Shown here piece after piece: positions 31,086 to 40,930 of a stretch of DNA of 64,000 bases (position 1 is the first letter of the stretch; each line of letters starts with the position of its first letter). The stretch is from assembly GCF_022129235.1 (NCBI RefSeq), contig NZ_JADQAI010000004.1:248001-312000 (forward strand). The letters are read 5' to 3'. The position numbers and the translations under genes were made by a program. The notes beneath the pieces are model-generated. The model worked only from the letters and a program-made list of their open reading frames with translations, made no database searches and was not told the origin of the DNA. The DNA comes from Psychrobacter sp. Ps6. Its GTDB lineage: Bacteria; Pseudomonadota; Gammaproteobacteria; Pseudomonadales; Moraxellaceae.

Positions 31086-32081
31086 ATGTCCCTAAAATCC
31101 AGTTTTAAAGGTTTCCTAGGTGAAACCGTCATCAATGTTGCCATGTGGCTTAAGCTTGAAAAAGATGTTTACCATAGATTAAACGGTATTACCTTGCCAT
31201 TAGCTAATGGTGGCAGTACGCAAATCGATCATATTATTGTCTCTGTTTACGGTATTTTCGTGATTGAGACCAAAAACTATAAAGGCTGGATATACGGTAG
31301 CGAGAATCAAAGACAGTGGACGCAAGCCTTTCCTAATGGAAGTAAATTCAAATTCCAAAATCCATTGCGCCAAAACTACTTGCACATTAAGACGCTGGCA
31401 GATTTATTAGGCTTGGAGCTGAGCTATTTTCATTCGATGATTGCGTTCATTGGTGAGTGCGAGTTGAAAACCCGTGATGAGCTACCCGAGCATGTATTGA
31501 CGAGTGGTATGGTCTCTTATGTTAAGAAGAAAAAAGATAAGCTACTCACCGAAGACGAGGTTACATCCATCGTTGAGCAGATTAATAGCAATAGGTTTAG
31601 CAAATCATGGCGTACCAATCGGCAGCACAAAGCCTATCTAAAAGATAAGCATAGTAACCCAAGCAAGAATACTGATAATCCTACACTTGAACCAATAGTT
31701 AAAGAAACTGTAAAAAGAACTCCTCTAAAAAGTAGGGAAGTACATGGATGGTCTGGTCAAACTGAGATTGAATCTAGCGAGTTACCGATTGATAGTTTAA
31801 ATACTCAGCAGACAATCACACCGCATAACAGTATGTCGCATGATATGGCCAATAAAGTGTTTATGACGCCGTTTGAGGTTGTAGAATTTGAGCCACAGGT
31901 GGATGAGCCTGCGATACTTAAAGCGACAGACCATGACGCTAATATCGATCAAGCGCCAATCTGCCCAAGATGTAACGGCGAGATGGTTGAACGCATCGCA
32001 AAAAAAGGCGCACGCCAAGGACAATCCTTTTATGGGTGCGCGCAGTTTCCTAAGTGCCGAGGTGTGGTGAATATTACTTAG
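31086..32081 (+). CDS. NERD-domain nuclease with topoisomerase-type zinc finger
   Basis: The 331-residue protein starts with a NERD (nuclease-related) domain, a PD-(D/E)xK-like fold. Glu13 (FLGETV), Asp48 (STQIDHIIVS) and the pair Glu61/Lys63 (FVIETKNYKG) form a complete active site. The domain runs to about residue 175. A polar linker of about 110 residues follows. The C-terminus is a four-Cys zinc ribbon of the topoisomerase I type (Cys293, Cys296, Cys318 and Cys324, with FYGCAQFPKC), which usually binds DNA. NERD-zinc finger fusions are known, and some NERD proteins occur with DNA-processing or defence genes, but the role of this one is not known. It converges on dppF with only 12 bases between stops. 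Confidence 0.88.
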   Translation: MSLKSSFKGFLGETVINVAMWLKLEKDVYHRLNGITLPLANGGSTQIDHIIVSVYGIFVIETKNYKGWIYGSENQRQWTQAFPNGSKFKFQNPLRQNYLHIKTLADLLGLELSYFHSMIAFIGECELKTRDELPEHVLTSGMVSYVKKKKDKLLTEDEVTSIVEQINSNRFSKSWRTNRQHKAYLKDKHSNPSKNTDNPTLEPIVKETVKRTPLKSREVHGWSGQTEIESSELPIDSLNTQQTITPHNSMSHDMANKVFMTPFEVVEFEPQVDEPAILKATDHDANIDQAPICPRCNGEMVERIAKKGARQGQSFYGCAQFPKCRGVVNIT

Positions 32082-32093
32082 CCGTTAGTCACC

Positions 32094-33065
32094 TTAACCA
32101 TATATCTCTTCCAAACGCAGACAAGCCACCAATCGACCGTCCCATTCGCGCAGTTGTGGCTCGATTTCGCTGCACTGCGAGGTCGCATATGGGCAGCGTT
32201 TATGTAGAGCACAGCCGCTTGGCGGATTAAGCGGGCTTGGTAGCTCACCTTGTAGCGTCAAATCTTTCTTTTGGCCATTTACTGTGGGTGCAGCCGCCAG
32301 TAATGCGATGGTATAAGGATGCTTTGGCGCATTATAAATGGCTTCTTTCGGCCCGTGCTCGACCGCTTGACCCAAATACATCACCATCACATCATCAGCG
32401 ACATGACGTACGACTGATAAGTTGTGTGAGATAAAAACGTAGGCAGTACGATATTCATCTTGCAAATCCATAAACAGATTTAAGACCTGCGCCTGAATAG
32501 ATACGTCGAGCGCGGAGGTCGGCTCATCAGCGACGACAATTTTTGGATTGAGCATCATCGCGCGGGCGAGGGCAATCCGCTGGCGCTGACCACCCGAAAA
32601 CATATGTGGAAAACGACCAGCATGTTCAGGACGTAGGCCAACATTTCTCATCATCTCGTTGATTTTGTCACGCTTTTCTTCTTTAGACAGATTGGTATGA
32701 ATATCCAACGGCTCCGTCAGTTGATAGGCGATAGTATGACGCGGGTTTAAGCTACCATAAGGGTTTTGGAAGACCATTTGAATTTCGGTACGTAAGTCTT
32801 TGAGCGCCTTTCTGCTATAGCCGGTGGTGCCTTCATCATTGATAAACAGCTCGCCTTGCGTAGGCGCTTCGATCAGCGTCAACTGGCGGGCAAGGGTAGA
32901 TTTGCCGCAGCCTGACTCACCAACGACTGCGAGCGTCTTCCCAGCTTCAAGCTCGAATGAGATACCGTTTAGGGCTTTGACATACGCTTTTGGTTTACCC
33001 AGTCCTTGTGATACTGGGTAATGCTTGTGTAGATTGTCTGCTTTTAAAACCACTTTATTACTCAT
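32094..33065 (-). CDS. dppF: Dipeptide ABC transporter, ATP-binding subunit DppF
   Basis: This is the second ATPase of a peptide/nickel-type ABC importer. The 323-residue protein has Walker [10 protein letters not shown], the Q-loop segment [15 protein letters not shown], the signature [14 protein letters not shown], Walker [13 protein letters not shown] and the His switch SHNLSV. The C-terminal oligopeptide domain has [18 protein letters not shown] with its Cys cluster, which in related proteins holds an iron-sulfur cluster. ATG overlaps the dppD stop by 4 bases (ATGA), so translation is coupled. It is the last gene of the operon. Confidence 0.93.
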   Translation of the reverse strand: MSNKVVLKADNLHKHYPVSQGLGKPKAYVKALNGISFELEAGKTLAVVGESGCGKSTLARQLTLIEAPTQGELFINDEGTTGYSRKALKDLRTEIQMVFQNPYGSLNPRHTIAYQLTEPLDIHTNLSKEEKRDKINEMMRNVGLRPEHAGRFPHMFSGGQRQRIALARAMMLNPKIVVADEPTSALDVSIQAQVLNLFMDLQDEYRTAYVFISHNLSVVRHVADDVMVMYLGQAVEHGPKEAIYNAPKHPYTIALLAAAPTVNGQKKDLTLQGELPSPLNPPSGCALHKRCPYATSQCSEIEPQLREWDGRLVACLRLEEIYG

Positions 33066-34135
33066 ACTTGTGACTCCAAAATAGCAGCGTGAGAGATAGG
33101 GGTGCGAGAAGAGGGATCAGCATGAATACAGCGTACCTTACCATTCGGTGTATCCAAAATAGGCGGTGGTACATCACACGTTGGCTCTTTGTACGGGCAA
33201 CGGGGAGACAATAAGCAACCGCTTGGGCGATCATATTGGCTTGGTACGACACCGGGTAAGCTGTTCAATCGATCTTGACCAATAGCCAACTCAGGAATGG
33301 CTTGTAATAGCGCCTCTGTATAAGGGTGTGCAGGATGTTGGAAAATCTCTGGAACGGTACTGGTTTCAACCACTTGCCCAGCATACATGACCGCGACATC
33401 ACGCGAGTTTTGTGCAACGAGGCCCAAATCATGGGTGATCAGTACCATTGCCATCTGTTTTTCACGTTGCAATCGACCGAGCAAATCCATAATCTGCGCT
33501 TGTACGGTGACATCAAGTGCAGTAGTCGGTTCATCGGCGATGAGCAGTTTTGGCTCGCAAGCAAGCGCCATCGCAATCATAACGCGCTGGCTCATACCGC
33601 CTGAGAGTTGATGCGGATAGACCTTGAGTCGGTTTTTGGCGTCAGGCATTTCGACCAACTCTAACAGCTCTAATATACGTGCCTGTACTGCTGCACCGCG
33701 TAAACCAAGATGCTTGCGCAGTACTTCGCCCAACTGCATCTCAACGGTAAAGCTTGGATTGAGACAAGACATCGCGTTTTGAAAGATCATAGAGATGTCT
33801 TTGCCAATGATGCCGCGTTTTTCTTTGGCAGGCATACTGATCATGTCTTTATTATCAAACATCACTCGCTTGGCACGGACGGTGGCAGACGGCGGCAGTA
33901 GCCCCATCAGCGCCATCATAGTGACCGACTTACCTGAGCCGGATTCACCCACGACGGCGATGACTTCACCTTGTGTGATTTTTAAAGATACATCATCTAC
34001 AGCGCGAAAGGCACGCTTTCCTTGACCAAAAGTAACCGACAGATTTTCGATATCCAACAGCAACGGCGCGTCTTTTGTTGATGCGCCATTCATAGAAGTA
34101 TGAGTGGTAGGCGTTTTAATTAAGGTATCAGTCAT
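33062..34135 (-). CDS. dppD: Dipeptide ABC transporter, ATP-binding subunit DppD
   Basis: This is the first ATPase of the importer, 357 residues. It has Walker [11 protein letters not shown]-loop [14 protein letters not shown], signature [16 protein letters not shown], Walker [13 protein letters not shown] and THDLGLV. The C-terminal domain carries [19 protein letters not shown], the Cys-rich peptide-transporter motif. An unusual polar N-terminal extension of about 25 residues ([18 protein letters not shown]) precedes the domain. The ATG follows the dppC stop by one base. With DppF it would energise DppB/DppC. Confidence 0.93.
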   Translation of the reverse strand: MTDTLIKTPTTHTSMNGASTKDAPLLLDIENLSVTFGQGKRAFRAVDDVSLKITQGEVIAVVGESGSGKSVTMMALMGLLPPSATVRAKRVMFDNKDMISMPAKEKRGIIGKDISMIFQNAMSCLNPSFTVEMQLGEVLRKHLGLRGAAVQARILELLELVEMPDAKNRLKVYPHQLSGGMSQRVMIAMALACEPKLLIADEPTTALDVTVQAQIMDLLGRLQREKQMAMVLITHDLGLVAQNSRDVAVMYAGQVVETSTVPEIFQHPAHPYTEALLQAIPELAIGQDRLNSLPGVVPSQYDRPSGCLLSPRCPYKEPTCDVPPPILDTPNGKVRCIHADPSSRTPISHAAILESQV

Positions 34136-34136
34136 C

Positions 34137-35051
34137 TTAGGTCACCTGCTTTAATTTGGGATCGAGCGCGTCACGCAGGCCATCACCCGTCAAGTTAATC
34201 GACAATGCAGCCAAGAAGATAGCGACACCTGGCCAAATAGCGAGCCAAACGTTACTTTGGATATATTGACGAGCCGTACCGAGCATCGCGCCCCATTCAG
34301 CATCAGGTGGCTGTACACCAAAGCCTAAGAAACCAATCGCACCTGCTTCTAAAATAGCAGACGAGAAAATCATCGTCGCCTGTACGATAAGCGGTGCCAT
34401 ACAGTTAGGCAAAATGGTAATAAATAATAAACGCAGTACGCCAGCACCCATCACTTGCGAGGCGATAAAGTATTCACGTTGTAATTCGACCATCGCGGTG
34501 GCGCGAGTCAGACGAATAAAAGGCGGCGTACAGACCAAAGCGATGGTAATAATCGTATTGGTCATAGATGGCCCTAAGATAGCGGCAATGATAATCGCTA
34601 GTAGTAAGCTGGGGTATGACATCAAAATATCATTGACCAGCATGACCGCTTTGCCCCAAACCTTGGGCCAAAATGCGGCACTAAGTCCTAATGAAATACC
34701 GACTAGCATCGCGAGGGTGGTTGCGCTCAGACCGATAAATAAAGAATAACGCGCGCCATACATCACCCGAGACAAGGTATCTCGTCCAGCATCATCAGTA
34801 CCCAACCAAAACATCGCATCGCCGCCACTCAAAAAGGCTGGCGGCAACTGCTCTTGGCCGGTAAACAATTCATAAGGGTCGTGGGGTGCAATAGTGGGCG
34901 CGAGTATGGCAATGATGACCATCAATGCCAATACAATAAAACCAAGTACTGCGCCTTTATTGCGACAAAATGTCGATAAAAATAGCTGCCAAGATGATGG
35001 TGGTGTGGCGGCCATGAGTTTGACATCAGAGGGGAGAACAGAAGGCTTCAT
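34137..35051 (-). CDS. dppC: Dipeptide ABC transporter permease DppC
   Basis: This is an inner-membrane permease of 304 residues with the typical N-terminal helix (about 32-53, [20 protein letters not shown]), the APHDPYELF periplasmic loop and [19 protein letters not shown]. Four to five further helices follow, and [20 protein letters not shown] is the EAA loop that contacts the ATPases. [15 protein letters not shown] is the family C-terminal signature. It lies 1 base before dppD and 133 bases after dppB. Confidence 0.95.
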   Translation of the reverse strand: MKPSVLPSDVKLMAATPPSSWQLFLSTFCRNKGAVLGFIVLALMVIIAILAPTIAPHDPYELFTGQEQLPPAFLSGGDAMFWLGTDDAGRDTLSRVMYGARYSLFIGLSATTLAMLVGISLGLSAAFWPKVWGKAVMLVNDILMSYPSLLLAIIIAAILGPSMTNTIITIALVCTPPFIRLTRATAMVELQREYFIASQVMGAGVLRLLFITILPNCMAPLIVQATMIFSSAILEAGAIGFLGFGVQPPDAEWGAMLGTARQYIQSNVWLAIWPGVAIFLAALSINLTGDGLRDALDPKLKQVT

Positions 35052-35184
35052 GAGCAGTTCCTATAGTGGCTAGCGCAGTGACAGTTTTTAGAATTTTGTT
35101 CCTAAAAAAGTACTAAGCATTGCTAAAATATCACTTCAGCGCCAATCCTCACTATTTATAATATGAGTATTTATCAATGTGACA

Positions 35185-36201
35185 TTAAGAGGTATGTCGA
35201 ATACGTGGATTGATCAGACCATACAAAATATCAATAAATAAACTGACCAAAATCAAGGCAGTGGCGACTAGTAAAATACCGTTTTGCACAATGGGGTAAT
35301 CACGAGTGAAAAAGCCATCGAGGAGCCAATTACCAACACCTGGCCAGCTAAAGATAGTTTCAGTGATAATCGCGCCCGCAAGCAGCGTCGCCATTTGCAA
35401 GCCAACCACAGTGACCACGGTAATCAACGCATTACGCATCACGTGTATCATTATCACGCGGCGTGGCGATAAGCCTTTGGCTCTGGCAGTACGCACATAG
35501 TCTTCATCCAACACTTCCAGCATCGCAGAGCGTGTCATCCGCGCGATCATGGCGAGTGGGATAGTCGATAAGGCAATTGAAGGCAAGATAAAGTGTTTGA
35601 CCACATTCCAGAATGCGCCCGGTTCTCCTGATGTGAGAGAGCCGAGTAACCATGAACCGTATAGTGGCTGGACATCTAAGAACTGTGCGACAGAAATTAC
35701 CCCAGCAACGGGTAAAAGGCCAAGATAGTGAGCGAATATACCAGTTAGGATAGGTCCCAATAGATAGATCGGCATTGAGTATCCTGCCAGCGCTCCTGAC
35801 ATCAGGGTATAGTCAATCCAAGTACCACGGCGTAAGGCGGCAAAAATACCTAAGCTCACACCAATGACACTAGCAATGACAATCGCGCACAACGCCAACT
35901 CTAAGGTTGGTACGAAGTGAGCAAAAAAGTCTTGTAATACGGGAGAACGAGTACGAAAAGATTGACCAAAATTACCGGTCAATATACCCGTCAAATAGTC
36001 CCAATATTGGACAACGAGTGGTTTATCTAATCCGAGTCTTTCTAAGGCGCGGGCATGTAGCTCTGGATCGACCATACGCTCACCCATCATGATCTCGACA
36101 GCATCGCCCGGTACGAGACGAATCAACGTAAAGGTCGATAGCGTGAGGCCAAGATAGACAGGAATGAGAATGGCAATACGGCGCAGAATATAAAGTAGCA
36201 T
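35185..36201 (-). CDS. dppB: Dipeptide ABC transporter permease DppB
   Basis: This is the other permease half, 338 residues. It opens with LLYILRRIAILIPVYLGLTL, followed by FTLIRLVPGDAVEIMMG, then four central helices. The EAA loop reads YVRTARAKGLSPRRVIMIHV. The segment ETIFSWPGVGNWLLDGFFTR is the family signature. It is separated from dppA by about 240 bases that contain a hairpin, which is usual where the binding protein is made in excess. Confidence 0.95.
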   Translation of the reverse strand: MLLYILRRIAILIPVYLGLTLSTFTLIRLVPGDAVEIMMGERMVDPELHARALERLGLDKPLVVQYWDYLTGILTGNFGQSFRTRSPVLQDFFAHFVPTLELALCAIVIASVIGVSLGIFAALRRGTWIDYTLMSGALAGYSMPIYLLGPILTGIFAHYLGLLPVAGVISVAQFLDVQPLYGSWLLGSLTSGEPGAFWNVVKHFILPSIALSTIPLAMIARMTRSAMLEVLDEDYVRTARAKGLSPRRVIMIHVMRNALITVVTVVGLQMATLLAGAIITETIFSWPGVGNWLLDGFFTRDYPIVQNGILLVATALILVSLFIDILYGLINPRIRHTS

Positions 36202-36363
36202 GGGCTGCTCAGTAGTTGTGATTCAATGAGTGGAGTGGTAGCGATGAATGAAGTCGTCCGTGACCATGCATTTAAGTCATAAGGCACTTGAGTGAAAGGC
36301 AATTAAATGACAAATACTTAAATAATGAGCACTTAAATGAAAAGTATTTAACGCATATAAATA

Positions 36364-36392
36364 CGGCTGGAACAGAGATTCTGAGCCAGCCG
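36364..36392 (-). other. Hairpin between dppA and dppB
   Basis: CGGCTGG at 36364-36370 and CCAGCCG at 36386-36392 form a 7-bp GC-rich stem. It lies 50 bases beyond the dppA stop and has only a weak T tract in the reading direction. It probably attenuates transcription or protects the 3' end of the dppA message. Confidence 0.55.
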
Positions 36393-36442
36393 AATACAAA
36401 TTAAATAATAGTGCATGTCGTACCGGACTTAATTAGCTAAGG

Positions 36443-38083
36443 CTATTCGACCTTCACGCCATCGAAGCGTACAGCACCAAGTGGACTGATTTTGAAATCC
36501 ACAACGTTTGGTGCAGTGAATACGGTGACTACCGAATGCGCCATTGTCGTCCAAGGCAGTTGCTCTTTGAATATTTGCTGAGCTTGTATGTAGTCATCCA
36601 CACGCTCATCTTGATTGGTCACCTGACGCGCCTTCATGACTAAATTATCAAAGTCTTTATTACACCAGCGTGAGTAGTTGTTACCACCGACAGCGTCGCA
36701 AGACAATAATGAACCTAGCCAGTTATCTGGATCACCATTGTCGCCAGTCCAACCTGCCAAGATCACATCAGGCTCACCTTTGGCAGCGCGTTTTAAATAC
36801 TCGCCCCACTCATAGGTTACCAGTTTGGTATTAACGCCAATCTTCGCCCAATCGGCTTGCAGCATTTCAGCCATTAGCTTGGCATTGGGGTTGTACGGAC
36901 GTTGGACAGGCATATACCACAGGTCGATGCTCATGTTATCAGCACCTGCTTCTTTAATCAGCGCTTTTGCTTTTTCGACATCATAAGGCGCATCTTTAAG
37001 CGATTTATCATACCCCCACTGCGTTGGAGGCATTGGGTTGGTTGCTTTAAGACCTTCGCTTTGATAGACGGCATTGATAATCGCGTCTTTATTAATCGCC
37101 ATATCTAACGCTTGACGGACTTTAAGATCACTAAGCTTCGGTTTTTCGACGTTGTAGCCTACATAGCCGACGTTAAAACCTGGTTGATCAAGAACGGTGG
37201 CTTTACCAGATTTTTTGACCGATTCAATTTCGGCAGGTTTTGGATATGCCGATACATGACATTCACCCGCTTGAACTTTTTGCGCACGAACCGCTGAATC
37301 CTTGGTGATAACAAATACGAGGTTATCGATGTAGATGTTATCTTTGTCCCAATAGTCTGGGTTTTTGGTATAACGAATTTGCGCGTCTTTTTGATAAGAA
37401 GTGAAGACGAAAGGACCAGTACCAACTGGTTTGGTATTAAGGTCAGCGGCATTACCAGAAGCCATCAATTTGTCTGCATATTCAGCAGAATTGATATAAG
37501 CAAACGGCATCGCTAAGTTCTGTAAAAATGGTGCGTTGGTCTCGCTTAGAGTAACTTTTACCGTGTAATCGTCAACTTTTTCAATGTTAGAAATAATATC
37601 AGGCAGTCCCATGCCAACTGAATACGGGAACTCAGCGGGATAGGCTTTGTTGAATTCATAGTCTGGGTTGGTAAGACGTTCTAGGGTAAAAATAAGGTCG
37701 TCTGCGTTAAAGTCACGGCTTGGCGTGAAATAATCGGTTTTACCGAACTTGACACCTTTACGTAGATTAAAGGTGTAAGTCTTGCCATCTTCGCTAATAT
37801 CCCAGCTTTCAGCCAGTCCTGGCTGAATCTCAGTACCGTCTCTTTTAAATTGTACCAAACCGTTATAAATAGGGTAGGCGCTCGCATCAAAATCTGTACC
37901 TGCGGTGTACTGTGCTGGATCGAAACCAGCAGGGCTACCTTCTGAACAATAAAGCAAGGTCTTGGCAGCTTTGGCATCTGAGCTGACAGCAGATTCATCA
38001 GTGGTTTTGTTGTCGCCGCTACAGGCGCTTACACCCAAGATAAGCGTGGCCAACATCGTAAGTTTAAAGAGTGATTTTTGCAT
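36443..38083 (-). CDS. dppA: Dipeptide-binding lipoprotein DppA
   Basis: This is a substrate-binding protein of the SBP family 5 type (peptides; also heme or nickel in relatives). The 546-residue precursor has a lipobox (LGVSAC) at about residue 21, so it is a lipoprotein rather than a free periplasmic protein as in E. coli. LLYCSEGSPAGFDPAQYTAG is the mature start typical of DppA, and GLAESWDISEDGKTYTFNLR is the family signature. NAPFLQNLAMPFAYINS, QALDMAINKDAI and GWTGDNGDPDNWLGSLLSC, a DppA-like binding-site loop, follow. First gene of dppABCDF; the upstream gap of nearly 490 bases should hold the promoter. Confidence 0.94.
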   Translation of the reverse strand: MQKSLFKLTMLATLILGVSACSGDNKTTDESAVSSDAKAAKTLLYCSEGSPAGFDPAQYTAGTDFDASAYPIYNGLVQFKRDGTEIQPGLAESWDISEDGKTYTFNLRKGVKFGKTDYFTPSRDFNADDLIFTLERLTNPDYEFNKAYPAEFPYSVGMGLPDIISNIEKVDDYTVKVTLSETNAPFLQNLAMPFAYINSAEYADKLMASGNAADLNTKPVGTGPFVFTSYQKDAQIRYTKNPDYWDKDNIYIDNLVFVITKDSAVRAQKVQAGECHVSAYPKPAEIESVKKSGKATVLDQPGFNVGYVGYNVEKPKLSDLKVRQALDMAINKDAIINAVYQSEGLKATNPMPPTQWGYDKSLKDAPYDVEKAKALIKEAGADNMSIDLWYMPVQRPYNPNAKLMAEMLQADWAKIGVNTKLVTYEWGEYLKRAAKGEPDVILAGWTGDNGDPDNWLGSLLSCDAVGGNNYSRWCNKDFDNLVMKARQVTNQDERVDDYIQAQQIFKEQLPWTTMAHSVVTVFTAPNVVDFKISPLGAVRFDGVKVE

Positions 38084-38570
38084 TATTACGTCCCATGTAA
38101 TGATAGGTAGTCACTCATATATTTACCTAGTTTGTATTCGACCATGAATACAATGTGCGAGAAATATAATGAGCAAGCACTAAACTGACTTTGAGTATTT
38201 ATTCTAACGATATATTTTTACAAAAAAATACAAAATTAAAGTTGATATAACTTTAATTGATGTAGTTAAAAACATAACGATATGAATAGTTGTTCGAATA
38301 TACTCTCATAAATAGCCGTAATGCAAGAAATATTTGAACTAATTTTTATAAAAAACATGGGTTTCTGCTCGTTTTGATATTATTTTGATCAATAATATCA
38401 ACCATTGTTTCATTCTATCCCTGTGATACCAATAGGAATGAGACGCAATAATGTATTAATCCTTAATTATAATTTTACTCAATAAAAACAATCAGAAATA
38501 AATTGGTTACATTTTGTGTATGTCAATTTATGAGAAATTGAGGTTATGAGATATTGAGAGGATACATAAT
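38084..38570. other. Long AT-rich region upstream of dppA
   Basis: About 487 bases with no supported gene. It contains many short A/T tracts and separates dppA from the end of the GMC oxidoreductase gene, which reads toward it. I see no clear terminator for that gene. Confidence 0.4.
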
Positions 38571-40214
38571 CTACGTAGTGACTACCTCAGCATCACTGTG
38601 TTTTGCCTTAATAAGATCTGCTATTTTTTCAGCAATCATGATGGTTGGCGCATTGGTATTGGCACTAATGAGTGTCGGTATGATTGAAGCGTCAATAACC
38701 CGTAACCCACTCACACCGCGTACTTTTAATTCTAAATCAACCACTGACTTATCATCCGCACCCATACGGCAAGTGCCCACGGGGTGATAAATAGTGTCTG
38801 ACTTATTGCGGATATAACCGAGCATGCCGTCTTTTTCGATATAAGGGGCGGGGTAGTCTTCGGTGATGTACTTGGCGAGTGCGGACTCTTGCATAATAGC
38901 GCGAGTACGCTCGGCACCTGCCACCATATGCTCGACGTCTTTTGGATGTGAGAGGTAGTTGGGATCAATCAGTACGGCGTCAGAAGGATCAGCTGAGCCT
39001 AGTCTCACGGTGCCGCGGCTCTCAGGACGCAGGTAGCAGCTGTGGCAAGAAATGGCATAGCCACGTCTCAAATCGCGACCATGCTCTATCACGCGCGAGA
39101 TGACGAAATGCAACTGGGTATTTGGCCACTCTTTTGGCGCGTCGCCCACACTAAAGAAGGCACCCGCTTCTGCATAATTGGTAGATAGTATCCCTGTACC
39201 GTCTTTTCTCCACTGCCGAATGCTCTTGGGTAATGTCGCCATGGCTGCCAGACCGATGCCGATGACATCAGTGGTATTGACCTCGTAATCAAAAACGACA
39301 TCCAAATGATCTTGTAGATTGCCACCGACGTCAGGTGCGTCTACCACGACATCAATGCCATGCGACTTTAGATGCTCAGCCGGTCCGATACCAGACAGCA
39401 TCAGGACTTTGGGCGAGCCAAACGCACCACCTGATAAGAGGACTTCATGACGCGCCTGAACGGTATGCTTCACACCATCTTTTTCGTAGATGACACCAGT
39501 GGCTTGATGGTCTTCGATAATGACGCGGTTGGCTTGCGCATGGGTAATCACGGTGAGGTTCGGACGGTTTTGCACAGGGTGCAAGTAAGCCGCAGCAGCA
39601 GAGCAGCGTTGGCCTTGTTTTTCACCATGAAAATGGGTAACTTGATATAACCCTGCACCGTCTTGTTTTTCGCTATTAAAATCGGTGTTATGGTCGAGAC
39701 CATTGGCGACGGCAGCTTCTACAAAGGCTTTTGAGATGTCTCGCGGACTCAGTAAGTCGCTAACATGCAGCGGTCCACTATCACCATGCAAGGCATCACT
39801 ACCGTGAATATTGTTTTCAGCTTTGATAAAGTAAGGCAGCACATCATCAAATCCCCAGCCGGTGCAGCCTTGTTCCACCCAGCGCTCATAATCTAGCTTA
39901 CTGCCCCGCGTATACACCATGGCATTGATTGCCGATGAGCCACCCAAGCATTGCCCGCGTGGCTGAAAACCGCGACGATTATTGAGATGCGTCTGAGGGG
40001 TAGTATGAAAGCACCAGTTATTCAATTTGAGCGGCTTGCCAGGAACTAACAGAATCAGTCCAGCAGGCACGCGTATCGCAAGATCCTTACCATCGCCGCC
40101 GTATTCTAATAGGCAAACGCTGATGTTTGGGTTCTCGGTGAGGCGGCTCGCCAATACACAACCTGCAGACCCACCGCCGACGATGACGTAATCAAATAGT
40201 GTGTCAGATTCCAT
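38571..40214 (-). CDS. GMC-family FAD alcohol dehydrogenase (choline dehydrogenase-like)
   Basis: The 547-residue protein has the GMC FAD-binding motif [17 protein letters not shown] (about residues 9-25), the second signature around [36 protein letters not shown], and the catalytic His region [10 protein letters not shown] near the C-terminus. It belongs to the same superfamily as BetA. However, it lies in a cluster with an aldehyde dehydrogenase and a DUF779 gene rather than with bet genes, and more resembles AlkJ-type alcohol dehydrogenases. The likely role is oxidation of a primary alcohol to an aldehyde with transfer of electrons to the respiratory chain. The substrate is unknown. Confidence 0.88.
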   Translation of the reverse strand: MESDTLFDYVIVGGGSAGCVLASRLTENPNISVCLLEYGGDGKDLAIRVPAGLILLVPGKPLKLNNWCFHTTPQTHLNNRRGFQPRGQCLGGSSAINAMVYTRGSKLDYERWVEQGCTGWGFDDVLPYFIKAENNIHGSDALHGDSGPLHVSDLLSPRDISKAFVEAAVANGLDHNTDFNSEKQDGAGLYQVTHFHGEKQGQRCSAAAAYLHPVQNRPNLTVITHAQANRVIIEDHQATGVIYEKDGVKHTVQARHEVLLSGGAFGSPKVLMLSGIGPAEHLKSHGIDVVVDAPDVGGNLQDHLDVVFDYEVNTTDVIGIGLAAMATLPKSIRQWRKDGTGILSTNYAEAGAFFSVGDAPKEWPNTQLHFVISRVIEHGRDLRRGYAISCHSCYLRPESRGTVRLGSADPSDAVLIDPNYLSHPKDVEHMVAGAERTRAIMQESALAKYITEDYPAPYIEKDGMLGYIRNKSDTIYHPVGTCRMGADDKSVVDLELKVRGVSGLRVIDASIIPTLISANTNAPTIMIAEKIADLIKAKHSDAEVVTT

Positions 40215-40390
40215 GTCATATTCCTTATAGCGTCCATGCTAATCAAAATAGTTTAAGCTTTACCATATCCATTATTTTGTAGAAATAATAAAATATAAAT
40301 GACTCGGTGGTATCTATTTATATAAGTACAGGTTTATACGAGTATAGGAAAGTACGCTGGTATGTTGATACTCAGCTTATCGATTGGAAT

Positions 40391-40732
40391 TTATGATATA
40401 TCATCTGATACCGAGCAGACCTCTGAGCGAACGATAAAACGTTTGCCTTCAGGTATCTCTAGTGAAAAGCTAGCACCGCGTCCTTTGACGACATCAATGG
40501 TCAAATCGGTATGCTGCCATAGATTGTATTGTGCGCGCCCCATATAAAATGGACAGCCAGCAAGATCACCAACCAGCACATCCTGACCACCCACTTTGAA
40601 CTCCCCTAATGGATAGCACATGGGCGAGCTGCCATCACAGCAGCCGCCTGATTGATGAAACATCAAATCGCCATGCTTTGATTGCAATAGTTCAATGAGT
40701 GCCTTGCAAGACTCTGTTGCCATAATTTTCAT
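40391..40732 (-). CDS. DUF779 protein
   Basis: This is a small soluble protein of 113 residues. The Cys-rich motif HQSGGCCDGSSPMCYPLGEF, then DVLVGDLAGCPFYMGRAQY and ITIDVVKGRG-like VVKGRGASFSLEIPEGKRF, are characteristic of DUF779. That family is almost always found next to acetaldehyde-type aldehyde dehydrogenases and alcohol dehydrogenases, and its function is not established. I chose the ATG at 40732 with AAGGAG 6 bases upstream; ATG at 40735 or TTG at 40738 are alternatives. It lies between the aldehyde dehydrogenase and GMC genes on the same strand. Confidence 0.9.
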   Translation of the reverse strand: MKIMATESCKALIELLQSKHGDLMFHQSGGCCDGSSPMCYPLGEFKVGGQDVLVGDLAGCPFYMGRAQYNLWQHTDLTIDVVKGRGASFSLEIPEGKRFIVRSEVCSVSDDIS

Positions 40733-40930
40733 CATCAACTCCTTAACTATTTACATTCGCAATAGTTAAAAACTATCGCTAAAAACCATACGATGATTAA
40801 AAACCATATAGTGACTAAACTTCGAGCTGTAGCTCGAACTATTTCTAATAGGCTTTAAAGCAAAAATGCAACCTATCCTGCGATAGATTGCATTTGTTTT
40901 CTATCTACTGTCATCTTCTCGCAGTTTATA

